DNA of 16,863 nt from Acidobacteriota bacterium (GCA_027296665.1 JAPUIV010000208.1:1-16863); one strand, 5' to 3'. Positions 1-7,423 are shown, counted from the first letter of the stretch. Notes: generated from the sequence alone by a model not told the origin. Translations and numbers: made by a program.

Positions 1-258
1 ATGCGCATGAAGGGGCACGCGGAGCATGACGACTTCCGTTACGTTCCGGCCGATCTTCTGGAGAAATGGAAGCGGAAGGACCCGATCGACCGCTTCACCG
101 GCAAGCTGCGGGAACGGAAGGTCTTGACCGGCGAACGGGAAGACGAAATCACCCGGCGAGTCGCCGGAACCCTCGACGAGGCGGTCCGGTTCGCGGAGGA
201 GTCTCCCCTGCCGGAGCCGGCCGAGGCGGCCCAGGATGTGTACGCGGAGAGCGATTAA
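1..258 (+). CDS. pdhA: 2-oxoacid (pyruvate/acetoin-type) dehydrogenase E1 component, alpha subunit, C-terminal fragment
   Basis: Only the last 85 residues are in the window. The frame is open from base 1, and the ATG there is most likely an internal codon, because the text begins in the late part of the E1 alpha fold: a RMKGHAEHDD segment followed by YVPADLLEKWKRKDPIDRF, both typical of the C-terminal region of thiamine-diphosphate E1 alpha subunits. With E1 beta it would decarboxylate a 2-oxoacid and pass the acyl group to the lipoyl arm of E2 in the cytoplasm. The stop TAA (256-258) lies 16 bases before the E1 beta start, so the genes are clearly one operon. The tail after residue 60 is acidic and Pro/Ala-rich. 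Substrate (pyruvate, acetoin or branched-chain acids) cannot be decided from this fragment; pyruvate is favoured only because E1 beta, E2 and lipA follow. Confidence 0.85.
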   Translation: MRMKGHAEHDDFRYVPADLLEKWKRKDPIDRFTGKLRERKVLTGEREDEITRRVAGTLDEAVRFAEESPLPEPAEAAQDVYAESD

Positions 259-274
259 ACAGGAGAGCCAGAAC

Positions 275-1249
275 ATGGGAGCAATCACTTACATTCAGGC
301 AATCAGCGACGGGTTGCGCGAGGAGATGCGGCGCGATGATTCCGTTTTCCTCCTCGGAGAGGATATCGGGATCTACGGCGGGGCCTTCAAGGTCACCAAG
401 GGCTTCATCGAGGAGTTCGGCCCCGAGCGCGTGATCGATACCCCCCTGGCGGAATCAGCGATCATCGGAGTCTCGATCGGGGCCGCCCTGATGGGGCTCC
501 GCCCGGTGGCCGAGATGCAGTTCGCCGATTTCATTTCATGCGCCTTCAACCAGGTAGTGAACAACGCCGCCAAGATCCATTACCGGTGGGGCGCCTCGGT
601 GCCGATGACCATCCGCTGCCCCTCGGGGGGCGGCGTGCACGGCGGGCCGTACCACTCGCAGAATAACGAGGCATGGTTCTTTCACACGCCGGGCCTCAAG
701 GTGGTCGCCCCCTCGACCCCATACGACGCCAAGGGACTGATCAAATCGGCGGTCCGCGACCCCAACCCGGTCCTCTACTTCGAGCACAAGTTCCTGTACA
801 GGCGGATCAAGGAGGAATTGCCGGAGGAGGAGATCATCGTTCCGATCGGCGAAGGCGATATCAAGCGCGAGGGGCGGGACATCACCATCGTGACCTACGG
901 CTCCATGGTCCACGTCTCCCTGGAGGCGGCGGAGACCCTGGCCAACGAGGGGATCGAATGCGAGATCGTCGATCTCCGATCCATTCTGCCGTTCGACAAG
1001 GCTATGATCCTCGATTCGGTGAGGAAAACCAATCGCGTACTGATTGTTCATGAGGATGTTTTGACCGGCGGGATCGGCGGGGAGATCTCCGCCGTCATCT
1101 CCGAGGAGGCCTTCGAACAGCTCGACGCGCCGATCATGCGGATCGCGTCGATCGACACGCCGGTCCCCTACAGCCCTCCCCTGGAGGAGTTCTTCCTGCC
1201 CAACAAGGAGAAGGTGATCAACGCGCTCAGAAAGCTTGCCGCCTATTAG
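275..1249 (+). CDS. pdhB: 2-oxoacid (pyruvate-type) dehydrogenase E1 component, beta subunit
   Basis: This 324-residue protein has the usual length for a separate E1 beta. Near the N-terminus it carries GEDIGIYGGAFKVTKG, then TPLAESAIIGVSIGAAL, whose Glu is the expected thiamine-activating residue, and then MQFADFI, all hallmarks of E1 beta. The C-terminal transketolase-like domain includes VHEDVLTGGIGGEI and RIASIDTPVPY. It forms the alpha2beta2 E1 thiamine-diphosphate decarboxylase with the upstream gene product. I chose the ATG at 275 over the in-frame ATG at 236 because AGGAGAG (261-267) sits 7 bases before it, the protein family begins at about MGAITYIQA, and the 236 start would overlap the E1 alpha coding end. 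It is followed after 25 bases by E2. Family assignment is secure; the exact substrate is inferred. Confidence 0.93.
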   Translation: MGAITYIQAISDGLREEMRRDDSVFLLGEDIGIYGGAFKVTKGFIEEFGPERVIDTPLAESAIIGVSIGAALMGLRPVAEMQFADFISCAFNQVVNNAAKIHYRWGASVPMTIRCPSGGGVHGGPYHSQNNEAWFFHTPGLKVVAPSTPYDAKGLIKSAVRDPNPVLYFEHKFLYRRIKEELPEEEIIVPIGEGDIKREGRDITIVTYGSMVHVSLEAAETLANEGIECEIVDLRSILPFDKAMILDSVRKTNRVLIVHEDVLTGGIGGEISAVISEEAFEQLDAPIMRIASIDTPVPYSPPLEEFFLPNKEKVINALRKLAAY

Positions 1250-1274
1250 GAGGCGCCGGAAGGAGTGAAGTTCG

Positions 1275-2555
1275 ATGAAAGTCGATGTGGTAATGCCGCA
1301 GCTCGGCGAAAGCGTCGCCGAGGGCACCGTGGTCAAGTGGATGAAGAAACCGGGCGACTCCATCGCCATGGATGAATCGATCCTGGAGATCACCACCGAC
1401 AAGGTCGATTCCGAGATCCCCGCGCCCGCCGCCGGCACCCTGGTGGAGATCCTGACGCAGGAGGGGGAGACGGTGGCCGTGGGGACTCCGATCGCGCGGA
1501 TCGAGACGGAGGCCGGGGCGACAGCGGTCCCCTCCCGTCCCAGCTCCCGGGACACCTCCGTCCATGACGGATCCGACCGGCCGGGAACCAAGGTGGTCGT
1601 GTACCGCCGGCCGGGGGCGGTGACCGCGAAGAAACCGACGACCGGCAAGCGGTTCTACTCCCCCCTGGTGCGCAGCATCGCAAGAACGGAAGGGATCTCG
1701 GCGGTGGAACTGGAATCGGTGGCCGGCAGCGGCGACCGCGGCCGGGTGACCAAGAAGGATATCCTCGCATTCCTGGATGCCCGGGGGGCTGCAACCGCGA
1801 TCTCTCCCGCCCTCGCCGCCCCTGCGATGGCCCGGCCGGCCGGGCCGGTGGAGGAGATCCCGATGGATCGCATGCGCAAGGCGATCGCCGAGCACATGAT
1901 CCGGAGCGTCCAGACCTCCGCCCATGTCACCTCGATCTCCGAGGCCGACGTATCGGCGATCGTCCGGTTTCGCGAGAAGTTCAAAGATCCCTTTCGGCGC
2001 CAGGAGGGGATCTCCTTGACCTATACCCCCTTCTTCGCCAAGGCGGTGGTCAAGGCCTTGAAGGAGTTCCCCCTGCTGAACAGCAGCCTCGATGGCGACC
2101 GGATCCTCCTGAAGCGGGCCATCCACCTCGGCATCGCCGTCTCCCTCGACGACGGCAAGGGCCTGATCGTGCCGGTCATCCGCGACGCCGACGAGAAAAA
2201 CTTTCTCGGCCTTGCCAAGACCATCGTCGATCTGTCGAACCGGGCGCGAATCAAGAAGCTCGTCCCGGACGAGGTTCAGGGCGGCACTTTCACCATCACC
2301 AATCCCGGCATCTTCGGCGGCCTGATCGGCACCCCGATCATCAACCAGCCGCAGGTGGGTATTCTCGGCACCGGGGCGATCGTGAAACGCCCCGTGGTCA
2401 TAAACGACGCCATCGCCATCCGGTCGATGATGTACCTGTCGCTCTCCTATGATCACCGGATCATCGATGGGGCGATGGGCACCCTCTACCTGCAGCGGGT
2501 CGTGCAGTACCTCGAGTCATTCGATCCCAAGGAACTCGGCTGGAATGTCCGGTAA
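1275..2555 (+). CDS. pdhC: 2-oxoacid dehydrogenase E2 component (dihydrolipoamide acyltransferase)
   Basis: The 426 residues show the full E2 plan. A single lipoyl domain occupies residues 1-80, with the lipoylated Lys43 in TTDKVDSE. A Pro/Arg/Thr-rich linker follows. The peripheral-subunit (E3)-binding domain is at about 127-168, recognisable by SPLVRSIARTEGI and SGDRGRVTKKDI. After an Ala/Pro linker the catalytic core runs to the C-terminus, with the active-site DHRIIDG motif (His394, Asp398). It transfers acyl groups from E1 to CoA. The SD GGAAGGAG (1258-1265) precedes the ATG at good spacing. No dihydrolipoamide dehydrogenase (E3) gene follows. Instead the next gene is lipA, which makes the lipoyl group this protein carries, and the two genes overlap by 11 bases. 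Only one lipoyl domain is present, against up to three in E. coli AceF. Confidence 0.95.
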   Translation: MKVDVVMPQLGESVAEGTVVKWMKKPGDSIAMDESILEITTDKVDSEIPAPAAGTLVEILTQEGETVAVGTPIARIETEAGATAVPSRPSSRDTSVHDGSDRPGTKVVVYRRPGAVTAKKPTTGKRFYSPLVRSIARTEGISAVELESVAGSGDRGRVTKKDILAFLDARGAATAISPALAAPAMARPAGPVEEIPMDRMRKAIAEHMIRSVQTSAHVTSISEADVSAIVRFREKFKDPFRRQEGISLTYTPFFAKAVVKALKEFPLLNSSLDGDRILLKRAIHLGIAVSLDDGKGLIVPVIRDADEKNFLGLAKTIVDLSNRARIKKLVPDEVQGGTFTITNPGIFGGLIGTPIINQPQVGILGTGAIVKRPVVINDAIAIRSMMYLSLSYDHRIIDGAMGTLYLQRVVQYLESFDPKELGWNVR

Positions 2556-3489
2556 ATCCACCGCCTCCCCGGCGCCCCGCACCGGCCGGCCGGCCTGGCT
2601 GCGCGTCCAGATACCGCACGGCGACACCTATTTCCGCCTGAAACGGCTTCTCCGCCGGCAGGACCTGCACACCGTTTGCGAGAGCGCCAACTGCCCCAAC
2701 ATCGGCGAGTGCTGGTCGCGCGGCACTGCCACCATCATGATCCTGGGAAACATCTGCACCCGGAGTTGCGGGTTCTGCGACGTGCGCACCGGCCGGCCTT
2801 TCGCGGTGGATCCAGGCGAACCGGGCCGCGTGGCCGAGACGGTCCATACCATGGGATTGCGCTACGCCGTGATCACCTCGGTCGACCGGGACGATCTCGA
2901 GGATGGCGGCGCGGCGATCTGGGCCGCCACCATCCGGGAGGTCAAGAAAAGAAACCCGGACTGTCCCGTGGAGGCATTGATCGGGGACTTCCGGGGATCG
3001 GAACCATGCCTGGAGACCGTTCTCGCCGCGGCCCCGGATGTCCTGGCCCATAACGTCGAGACCGTACCGCGCCTTCACCCGGCGGTCCGCCCGCAGGGGA
3101 AATACCGGCGGGCCCTGGAACTGCTCGGGCGCGCCCGGCGGGCCGGCTTCATCACCAAGACCAGTCTGATCCTCGGATTGGGAGAGAGGGAAGAAGAAAT
3201 CATCGAGGTTCTCGAGGATCTGCGCGGCGTCGATTGCCAGATCCTCACCCTGGGCCAGTACCTGCGGCCATCTCCGGAACACCTACCGATCGAGAAGTAT
3301 TACCGGCCAGAGGAGTTCGACCGTCTCGGGGCGGCGGCAAGAGCGATGGGATTCCCCCATGTCGCCTCCGGCCCCCTGGTCCGCAGCTCCTATCTGGCCG
3401 AGACCCATTTCGACCGTCTCAAAACCTCAAGGGGATCCGCACCGGATCCGATAGGCTCCGCTCAGCAATACCACGGTTCGGTGAGATAG
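2545..3489 (+). CDS. lipA: Lipoyl synthase (radical SAM)
   Basis: This 314-residue protein inserts two sulfurs into the octanoyl chain bound to E2 (or H protein). It has both iron-sulfur sites of LipA: the auxiliary-cluster set C-x4-C-x5-C (Cys45, Cys50, Cys56, in CESANCPNIGEC) and the radical-SAM set C-x3-C-x2-C (Cys71, Cys75, Cys78, in CTRSCGFC). The C-terminal GPLVRSSY supplies the conserved serine ligand of the auxiliary cluster. The ATG at 2545 is preceded by AAGGA (2529-2533) and overlaps the end of E2 by 11 bases, which implies translational coupling. About 20 residues after the usual C-terminal region (from roughly KTSRGSAPD on) are unlike the family. They lie exactly where the frame runs antisense over the tail of the opposite radical-SAM gene, so the sequence there is probably set by the other strand. 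No lipB or lipM is in the window. Confidence 0.96.
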   Translation: MSGKSTASPAPRTGRPAWLRVQIPHGDTYFRLKRLLRRQDLHTVCESANCPNIGECWSRGTATIMILGNICTRSCGFCDVRTGRPFAVDPGEPGRVAETVHTMGLRYAVITSVDRDDLEDGGAAIWAATIREVKKRNPDCPVEALIGDFRGSEPCLETVLAAAPDVLAHNVETVPRLHPAVRPQGKYRRALELLGRARRAGFITKTSLILGLGEREEEIIEVLEDLRGVDCQILTLGQYLRPSPEHLPIEKYYRPEEFDRLGAAARAMGFPHVASGPLVRSSYLAETHFDRLKTSRGSAPDPIGSAQQYHGSVR

Positions 3490-4829
3490 GGAACGGCCAC
3501 GGCCGGCAAGGCTTCGGGAGTATCCAGCACCGCCGGGTCGACCTCCCCCCCCGCCCCGGCCGCTGCCTTCCAGATCTCCCCGAATACCGATTTCCGGTCC
3601 CGACTCTCTTCCTCCCCGCCGGAAACGATCGCTTCGATCCGGCGCTGCAGCTGATCGACACGCGGATCCGGATTCCTCCAGGGATGCACCAGCTTCTCTT
3701 CGTCGACCGGGTCGATCACGCAGCGCACTTCCGGCCGCTCCAGAAGCAGCGATCCCGGCGGAACGAGGAGCCGGATCGCCAGCTGGATCGGGGCGACATG
3801 GCCGGTCAGGCGGAGGCCATCGAGGGTGCGCAGGAGATCCCGGTAGCCCGTCAATGTGGTCCAGGGTGTGAAGGGAATGAAGGTCGGGGAAAGGACTAAT
3901 CCTTCCCTCTCGAAAACCCGGACCAGTTCGAGAAAATCGCTCCGGCTGTGTCCCTTGTCGAGAATCGACAGGACCCGGTCGTCCAGAGACTCCACCGCCG
4001 TGGTAACGAACAGGCACCCGGTCTGCCGTAAACGGGAGATATGCTCCCGGTGGCGCAGGAGATGCTCCACCTTGATGGTCACGTCGTAGGTCAGGCCGGG
4101 AAATTGTTCGTGAAGATCGGCCGCGATTCCCAGGGAATATTTCGGGGCGTTGAAGAAGTCGGGATCGCCGAAGGTGATATGCCGGGCGCCGGCGGCCACC
4201 TGCTGCCGGATATCGCCCAGGACCACTTCGCGGTCCACGATCCGGAACCGGCCGCCGTAGACCGGCACCACCGGACAGTGCCGGCAAAGATGCCGGCAGC
4301 CGCGGCTCGCCTCGACATAACCGGTCACCAGTTCCCGGTCGCCGTGCCGGAGCCGGGCGTAGCGGGTCAACGGCGGCAGAAGGGCGCGGTCGGGAAGCAG
4401 GAATTTCTGCCGCCCGAGAAAGGCGGCCGGCGCGGAACCATTCATGCCGCCGCTTCCCTTACCGGCCCGGATCCTCTCCGCCAGGGAGAGCAGGCCGCTC
4501 TCGAACTCCCCGGCGATGAGGTGCGCCACTCCCCGGCGCCCAAAGTAGCCGGGACGCACGGCGGCGTAAAGCCCGTAGAAACAGAGGTCGGCCCGTTGAT
4601 TCAACTGCCGGATGCGGGGAAGGAGCGCGACCGCCATGCGGGTGGCGGTATGCATCGGCACATGGAAGGCGATCAGATCGGCCGCCCTGATGGCCGCTTC
4701 ATCGATCTCCTCGACCGACAGATCGAGACAGCGCACTCCGAAACCGGCCCGCCGCAGCCAGGCGGCAGGTTCCGCCAGGCCGAACGGCTGGCGGCCGAGG
4801 TCGTAACAGGATATGAGAACGGTGTTCAC
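3390..4829 (-). CDS. Radical-SAM selenoprotein of the CUAEP/CCAEP-tail type (UGA read as selenocysteine)
   Basis: Read conventionally the frame stops at UGA 3462-3464, just after EPWYC. The next codons, GCG GAG CCT, give Ala-Glu-Pro, so readthrough yields Cys455-Sec456-Ala-Glu-Pro. That is the tail motif for which the CUAEP/CCAEP-tail radical-SAM (seleno)protein family is named. The frame then continues 20 residues to TAG at 3390-3392 (479 residues). Residues 1-110 resemble the N-terminal B12-binding-type domain of class B radical-SAM enzymes (LISCYDLGRQPFGLAEPAAWL; FHVPMHTATR). The radical-SAM cluster motif is Cys178-x3-Cys182-x2-Cys185 (SRGCRHLCRHC), followed by ITFGDPDFF. I prefer the GTG at 4829, because family members begin at about VLLIS; the upstream TTG at 4874 is less likely. 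The gene is divergent from an ATP-grasp gene 44 bp away. The substrate is unknown. The Cys-Sec pair could be a redox or metal-binding tail. Confidence 0.85.
3424..3456 (-). promoter_or_regulatory. Bacterial SECIS-like hairpin downstream of the radical-SAM UGA
   Basis: On the minus strand a perfect 6-bp stem GGATCC (3449-3444) / GGATCC (3438-3433) closes the 5-nt loop GGTGC (3443-3439). A lower 4-bp stem GCCT (3456-3453) / AGGT (3427-3424) can form beyond an internal loop. The apical loop begins 18 nt after the UGA and starts with GG. This fits what is known of bacterial SECIS elements: a loop about 16-37 nt from the UGA with a G among its first two bases. The hairpin lies antisense within the end of lipA. 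Confidence 0.72.
3462..3464 (-). other. In-frame UGA codon, probable selenocysteine (Sec456 of the radical-SAM protein)
   Basis: The codon lies between TGC (Cys) and GCG GAG CCT (Ala-Glu-Pro) in the same frame, so recoding recreates the CUAEP tail exactly. A SECIS-like hairpin follows 18 nt downstream, and selD with its own in-frame UGA is 4 kb away. Confidence 0.82.
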
Positions 4830-4873
4830 CGAACTGATGCCGCTCCGGAAGGAAAATCGGTTATCCTCAACCA
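4830..4873. promoter_or_regulatory. 44-bp divergent start region between the radical-SAM and ATP-grasp genes
   Basis: The two start codons are only 44 bp apart, so any promoters must overlap each other or the opposite coding region. I see no convincing -35/-10 pair. TATCCT (4862-4867, +) is a weak -10-like hexamer just before the ATP-grasp ATG. The best ribosome-binding candidates are distant: GGAAGG at 4848-4853 (+), and GGAG on the minus strand about 14 nt before the GTG. The arrangement implies co-regulation. Confidence 0.4.
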
Positions 4874-6124
4874 ATGGAACCCAGGGTCCTGCTTCTCATG
4901 CCGACCTCCACCTACCGGGTGGCGGACTTCCTGAAAGCGGCCAGGAAGCTGGGGGTTCGCGCATCGATCGGTTCGGAGGAGCATCAGGCCCTTGCCGATT
5001 ATACCCCGGGGGAGACCCTGGCCCTCGATTTTCGCAACCTCGAGGCCTCGACCGCCCGCATCCGCGATTTCGCGGAACACTACCCGATCGCCGCCATCCT
5101 GTCCCTGGACGACCAGGCGGCCCTTCTTGCCGCCCACGCCTCCAGGAGCCTGCATCTGCCCGGCAATCCGGTCGAGGCGGCGCGCGCCGTGGGAAACAAG
5201 TTCCTGTTCCGGAAACGGTGCGCCGGGGCCGGGATCCTCACTCCACCTTTTGCCTGCCATTCGATCGACGAACCGCCGGAAAAGATCGCCTCCCGCGCAT
5301 CCTATCCCTGCGTTCTGAAACCGTTGTCGCTGGCCGGCAGCCGCGGGGTGATCCGGGCCGACACCGGATCGGAATTCGTGGCGGCTTTCGGCCGTCTGGC
5401 CAGAATCCTGCGGTCGCCCGCGGTCCGGCGCCGCTGCCCCGACACGGCCGGTTCGATCCTGGTGGAAGCATTCATCCCGGGAAGGGAGTTCGCGGTCGAT
5501 GGGCTTCTTTCGGGTGGAAAGTTCCGACCCCTCGCGATCTTCGACAAACCCGATCCGATGGCCGGTCCCTTCTTCGAGGAGACCATCTACGTCACCCCGG
5601 CCCGGCTTTCGGTCCCGGAGAGAGATCGGCTCCTGGCCTGCCTGCACGCTTGCGTGGCCGCGATCGATCTCCGGGAAGGACCGGTGCACGCCGAGTTCCG
5701 CATGAACGATCAGGGGGTCTGGCCGATCGACATGGCCGCCCGTTCGATCGGCGGCCTCTGTTCCCGGAGCCTGAGTTTCGGAGAGGATACCAGCCTGGAA
5801 GAGGTGATCCTCCTGGCCGCCACCGCGCAAGAACAAGAAGAGTTGAAACCGAAGGAGGGCGCCTCCGGCGTGATGATGATCCCGATCCCGGGCACCGGGA
5901 TCCTCCAGGAGGTCCGCGGTGTGGAGAAAGCCCTGAATGTGGAAGGCATTCACCAGATTCAAATGACCGTCCATCCGGGACAGCAGATCCTTCCCCTGCC
6001 GGAAGGGAACCACTATCTCGGCTTCCTGTTCGCCCGCGGCGAGGCGCCCCGCCAGGTGGAGGAGAGCCTGAGAAAAGCCCACCGCCTTCTGGAATTCGTC
6101 ATCCTGCCGGAAGGGAAAGAGTAG
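4874..6124 (+). CDS. ATP-grasp domain protein, probable carboxylate-amine/thiol ligase
   Basis: This 416-residue protein has the ATP-grasp layout. An N-terminal Rossmann-like preATP-grasp part (VLLLMPTSTYRVADFLKAARKLG) covers residues 1-100. The ATP-binding subdomain has Lys149 in YPCVLKPLSLAGSRGV, with the GSRG phosphate loop at 155-158, and the adenine-side Glu198 in ILVEAFIPGREF. The metal-binding strand has Glu274 (VHAEF) and Asp286 in PIDMAARSIGG. In the last motif the usual E-x-N is D-x-A, a variation that may define a subgroup. The C-terminal 80-90 residues resemble the small domain of carnosine-synthase-like and biotin-carboxylase-like ligases. Such enzymes activate a carboxylate as acyl phosphate and join it to a nucleophile. 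The substrate is unknown. The ATG at 4874 is the first usable start after an in-frame stop at 4835. Its divergent radical-SAM selenoprotein neighbour is the best clue to its pathway. It ends 7 bp before the end of convergent nfuA. Confidence 0.85.
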   Translation: MEPRVLLLMPTSTYRVADFLKAARKLGVRASIGSEEHQALADYTPGETLALDFRNLEASTARIRDFAEHYPIAAILSLDDQAALLAAHASRSLHLPGNPVEAARAVGNKFLFRKRCAGAGILTPPFACHSIDEPPEKIASRASYPCVLKPLSLAGSRGVIRADTGSEFVAAFGRLARILRSPAVRRRCPDTAGSILVEAFIPGREFAVDGLLSGGKFRPLAIFDKPDPMAGPFFEETIYVTPARLSVPERDRLLACLHACVAAIDLREGPVHAEFRMNDQGVWPIDMAARSIGGLCSRSLSFGEDTSLEEVILLAATAQEQEELKPKEGASGVMMIPIPGTGILQEVRGVEKALNVEGIHQIQMTVHPGQQILPLPEGNHYLGFLFARGEAPRQVEESLRKAHRLLEFVILPEGKE

Positions 6125-6131
6125 AGATAGG

Positions 6132-6707
6132 TTATTTTCCCGGCTGATAGTAGGGGTTGGACCCGGAGGCATGGTCGGTGACGTCGAGAACCTCGGTGAT
6201 CGAGGGAATCTGCTCCTGGATCATGTTCTGGATACCATGCTTCAGGGTGACGTCGACCATGCCGCACCCCTGGCACCCACCTCCCAGCCGGACATAGACC
6301 CGGTTTTCCTCGACGTTGATCAGTTCGACGAAGCCGCCGTGGCTCGCCACCCCCGGATTGATCTTCTCGTCGATCAGTTTCTGGATCGCGGGGCCGCGGG
6401 GATCCTTGATGACCGTCTTGGGAGGGTCGATCTTGAATCCCGGCCCGGTGGCGGAAACGACAAAATCAACCGACCCGCCCTCAAGTTCCTTTTTACTGGC
6501 CGGATCGATGATCACGCGGAACCCGCCGCCATCAAACTCTTCATCGACCGCTTCCTTCTCGGCCGCGGGAACGAAGGCCATACTGTGCCGGTGAGGGGGC
6601 GGCGCTTCCTTATTCACCTTCACCCGCAGGACCATATCATCCCCGTTCTCCTCGGCCTTCAGGGCCGACAAGACCTCCTGGATCGCCCGTTCGCTGAATT
6701 TGAGCAT
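6132..6707 (-). CDS. nfuA: NfuA-type Fe-S cluster carrier protein
   Basis: The 191-residue protein has the two-domain plan of NfuA. The N-terminal part (about 1-100) is a degenerate A-type (HesB/IscA) domain without the cluster cysteines; ATGPGFKIDPP stands where the Cys-x-Cys would be. The C-terminal NifU-like domain has the CxxC at Cys145/Cys148 in RLGGGCQGCGMVDVTLKHGI. A dimer would hold a 4Fe-4S cluster on this CxxC and deliver it to client enzymes. In E. coli, NfuA is known to restore the auxiliary cluster of LipA, and lipA lies 2.6 kb away. I chose the ATG at 6707 because GGAGGG (6712-6717) is correctly spaced before it. A GTG at 6719 would put that SD inside the coding region. The residues after the CxxC domain (DHASGSNPYYQPGK) form a short tail. 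It converges on the ATP-grasp gene with a 7-bp gap. Confidence 0.9.
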   Translation of the reverse strand: MLKFSERAIQEVLSALKAEENGDDMVLRVKVNKEAPPPHRHSMAFVPAAEKEAVDEEFDGGGFRVIIDPASKKELEGGSVDFVVSATGPGFKIDPPKTVIKDPRGPAIQKLIDEKINPGVASHGGFVELINVEENRVYVRLGGGCQGCGMVDVTLKHGIQNMIQEQIPSITEVLDVTDHASGSNPYYQPGK

Positions 6708-6724
6708 TGGTCCCTCCACCCATT

Positions 6725-6754
6725 ATTATATTCCCACCCGGGTACCGGGGGCAA
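6725..6754 (-). promoter_or_regulatory. Predicted sigma70-type promoter of nfuA
   Basis: On the minus strand TTGCCC (6754-6749) is separated by 18 bp from a perfect TATAAT (6730-6725), about 18 bases before the chosen nfuA ATG at 6707. Transcription would start near 6718, giving a very short leader that still holds the SD. The -35 lies in GGGGGTTGCCCCC, which can form a small hairpin. This could end or attenuate the upstream nth transcript, but it has no T-run. Confidence 0.5.
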
Positions 6755-6772
6755 CCCCCCCCTATCAGTACA

Positions 6773-7423
6773 TCACTTTGGTGAAATGAATTTCTTCCCC
6801 TCCGACGACCCGGGAAAGGGGCAGTCATCGACCAGGAAGCAGTCCTCGCACCCCGGCCGCCGCGCCTTGCAGACCTGCCTGCCGTGCAGGATCATGCTGT
6901 GGGAGAAGAAGGTCCACTCCCCGTCGGGAAGGATCCGCATCAGGTCGCGTTCGATCTGGACCGGATCGGTCTGGTGGGTCAGGCCCATGCGCCCGGATAG
7001 CCGTTTTACGTGGGTGTCGACCGTGATCGCCGGTTTTCCGAACCAGCTCCCCAATAGGACGTTCGCGGTCTTCCTGCCGACCCCCGCAAGTTGTATCAGA
7101 TCGTCCATCCGGTCCGGCACCTTGCCGCCGTGCCGGTCCATGATCGCCTCGCATGCCGCCGCGATGCTTCTGGCCTTGTTCCTGAAAAAGCCGGACGGCC
7201 GGATGTCCAGTTCGAGCTCCTCGCGGGGAACCCGGACATAATCGCTCGCCTTGCGGTATTTGCGAAACAGATCCTTGGTGAGACGGTTCACCCGTTCATC
7301 GGTGCACTGGGCCGAGAGAATGGTCGCCACGAGAAGTTCCAGGGGGCTCCGGTGGTCCAGGGTGCAGGATGCGGAAGGATAGTTGGCATGCAGCCCGGCG
7401 AGAAGCTTAATGGAAAATCTCAT
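6773..7423 (-). CDS. nth: Endonuclease III (bifunctional DNA glycosylase/AP lyase)
   Basis: This 216-residue protein is full-length for Nth. It removes oxidised pyrimidines from DNA and cleaves at the abasic site in base-excision repair. The helix-hairpin-helix LAGVGRKTANVLL carries the catalytic Lys118, and the GPD-loop Asp136 lies in TVDTHVKRL. The C-terminal 4Fe-4S motif C-x6-C-x2-C-x5-C is intact (Cys185, 192, 195, 201). The ATG overlaps the stop of the preceding small gene as ATGA. Nth is the last gene of the long overlapping operon that starts near dgt. It is not functionally related to most upstream genes except as another Fe-S protein. The last residues (SSEGKKFISPK) are a basic tail beyond the cluster domain. 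Confidence 0.96.
   Translation of the reverse strand: MRFSIKLLAGLHANYPSASCTLDHRSPLELLVATILSAQCTDERVNRLTKDLFRKYRKASDYVRVPREELELDIRPSGFFRNKARSIAAACEAIMDRHGGKVPDRMDDLIQLAGVGRKTANVLLGSWFGKPAITVDTHVKRLSGRMGLTHQTDPVQIERDLMRILPDGEWTFFSHSMILHGRQVCKARRPGCEDCFLVDDCPFPGSSEGKKFISPK

Noticed and set aside
236..274. ATG at 236 as the E1 beta start
   Set aside because: It lies inside the E1 alpha coding end without an SD; the ATG at 275 has AGGAGAG.
1227..2456. 409-residue open frame on the minus strand opposite E2
   Set aside because: Antisense shadow of a well-defined lipoyl acyltransferase; the composition is typical of GC-rich antisense frames.
4830..4874. TTG at 4874 as the start of the radical-SAM gene
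   Set aside because: It adds 15 residues before the first beta-strand of the N-terminal domain and overlaps the first base of the divergent ATP-grasp start; the GTG at 4829 fits better.
6113..6141. GGGAAA / TTTCCC inverted repeat across the ATP-grasp/nfuA junction as a bidirectional terminator
   Set aside because: Only six AT-rich pairs around a 17-nt loop, with no following T-run on either strand; too weak to call.
4826..6172. 448-residue open frame on the minus strand opposite the ATP-grasp gene
   Set aside because: Low-complexity Arg/Gly/Asp-rich translation without family motifs; the opposite strand encodes a clear ATP-grasp protein. It is open only because of high GC.
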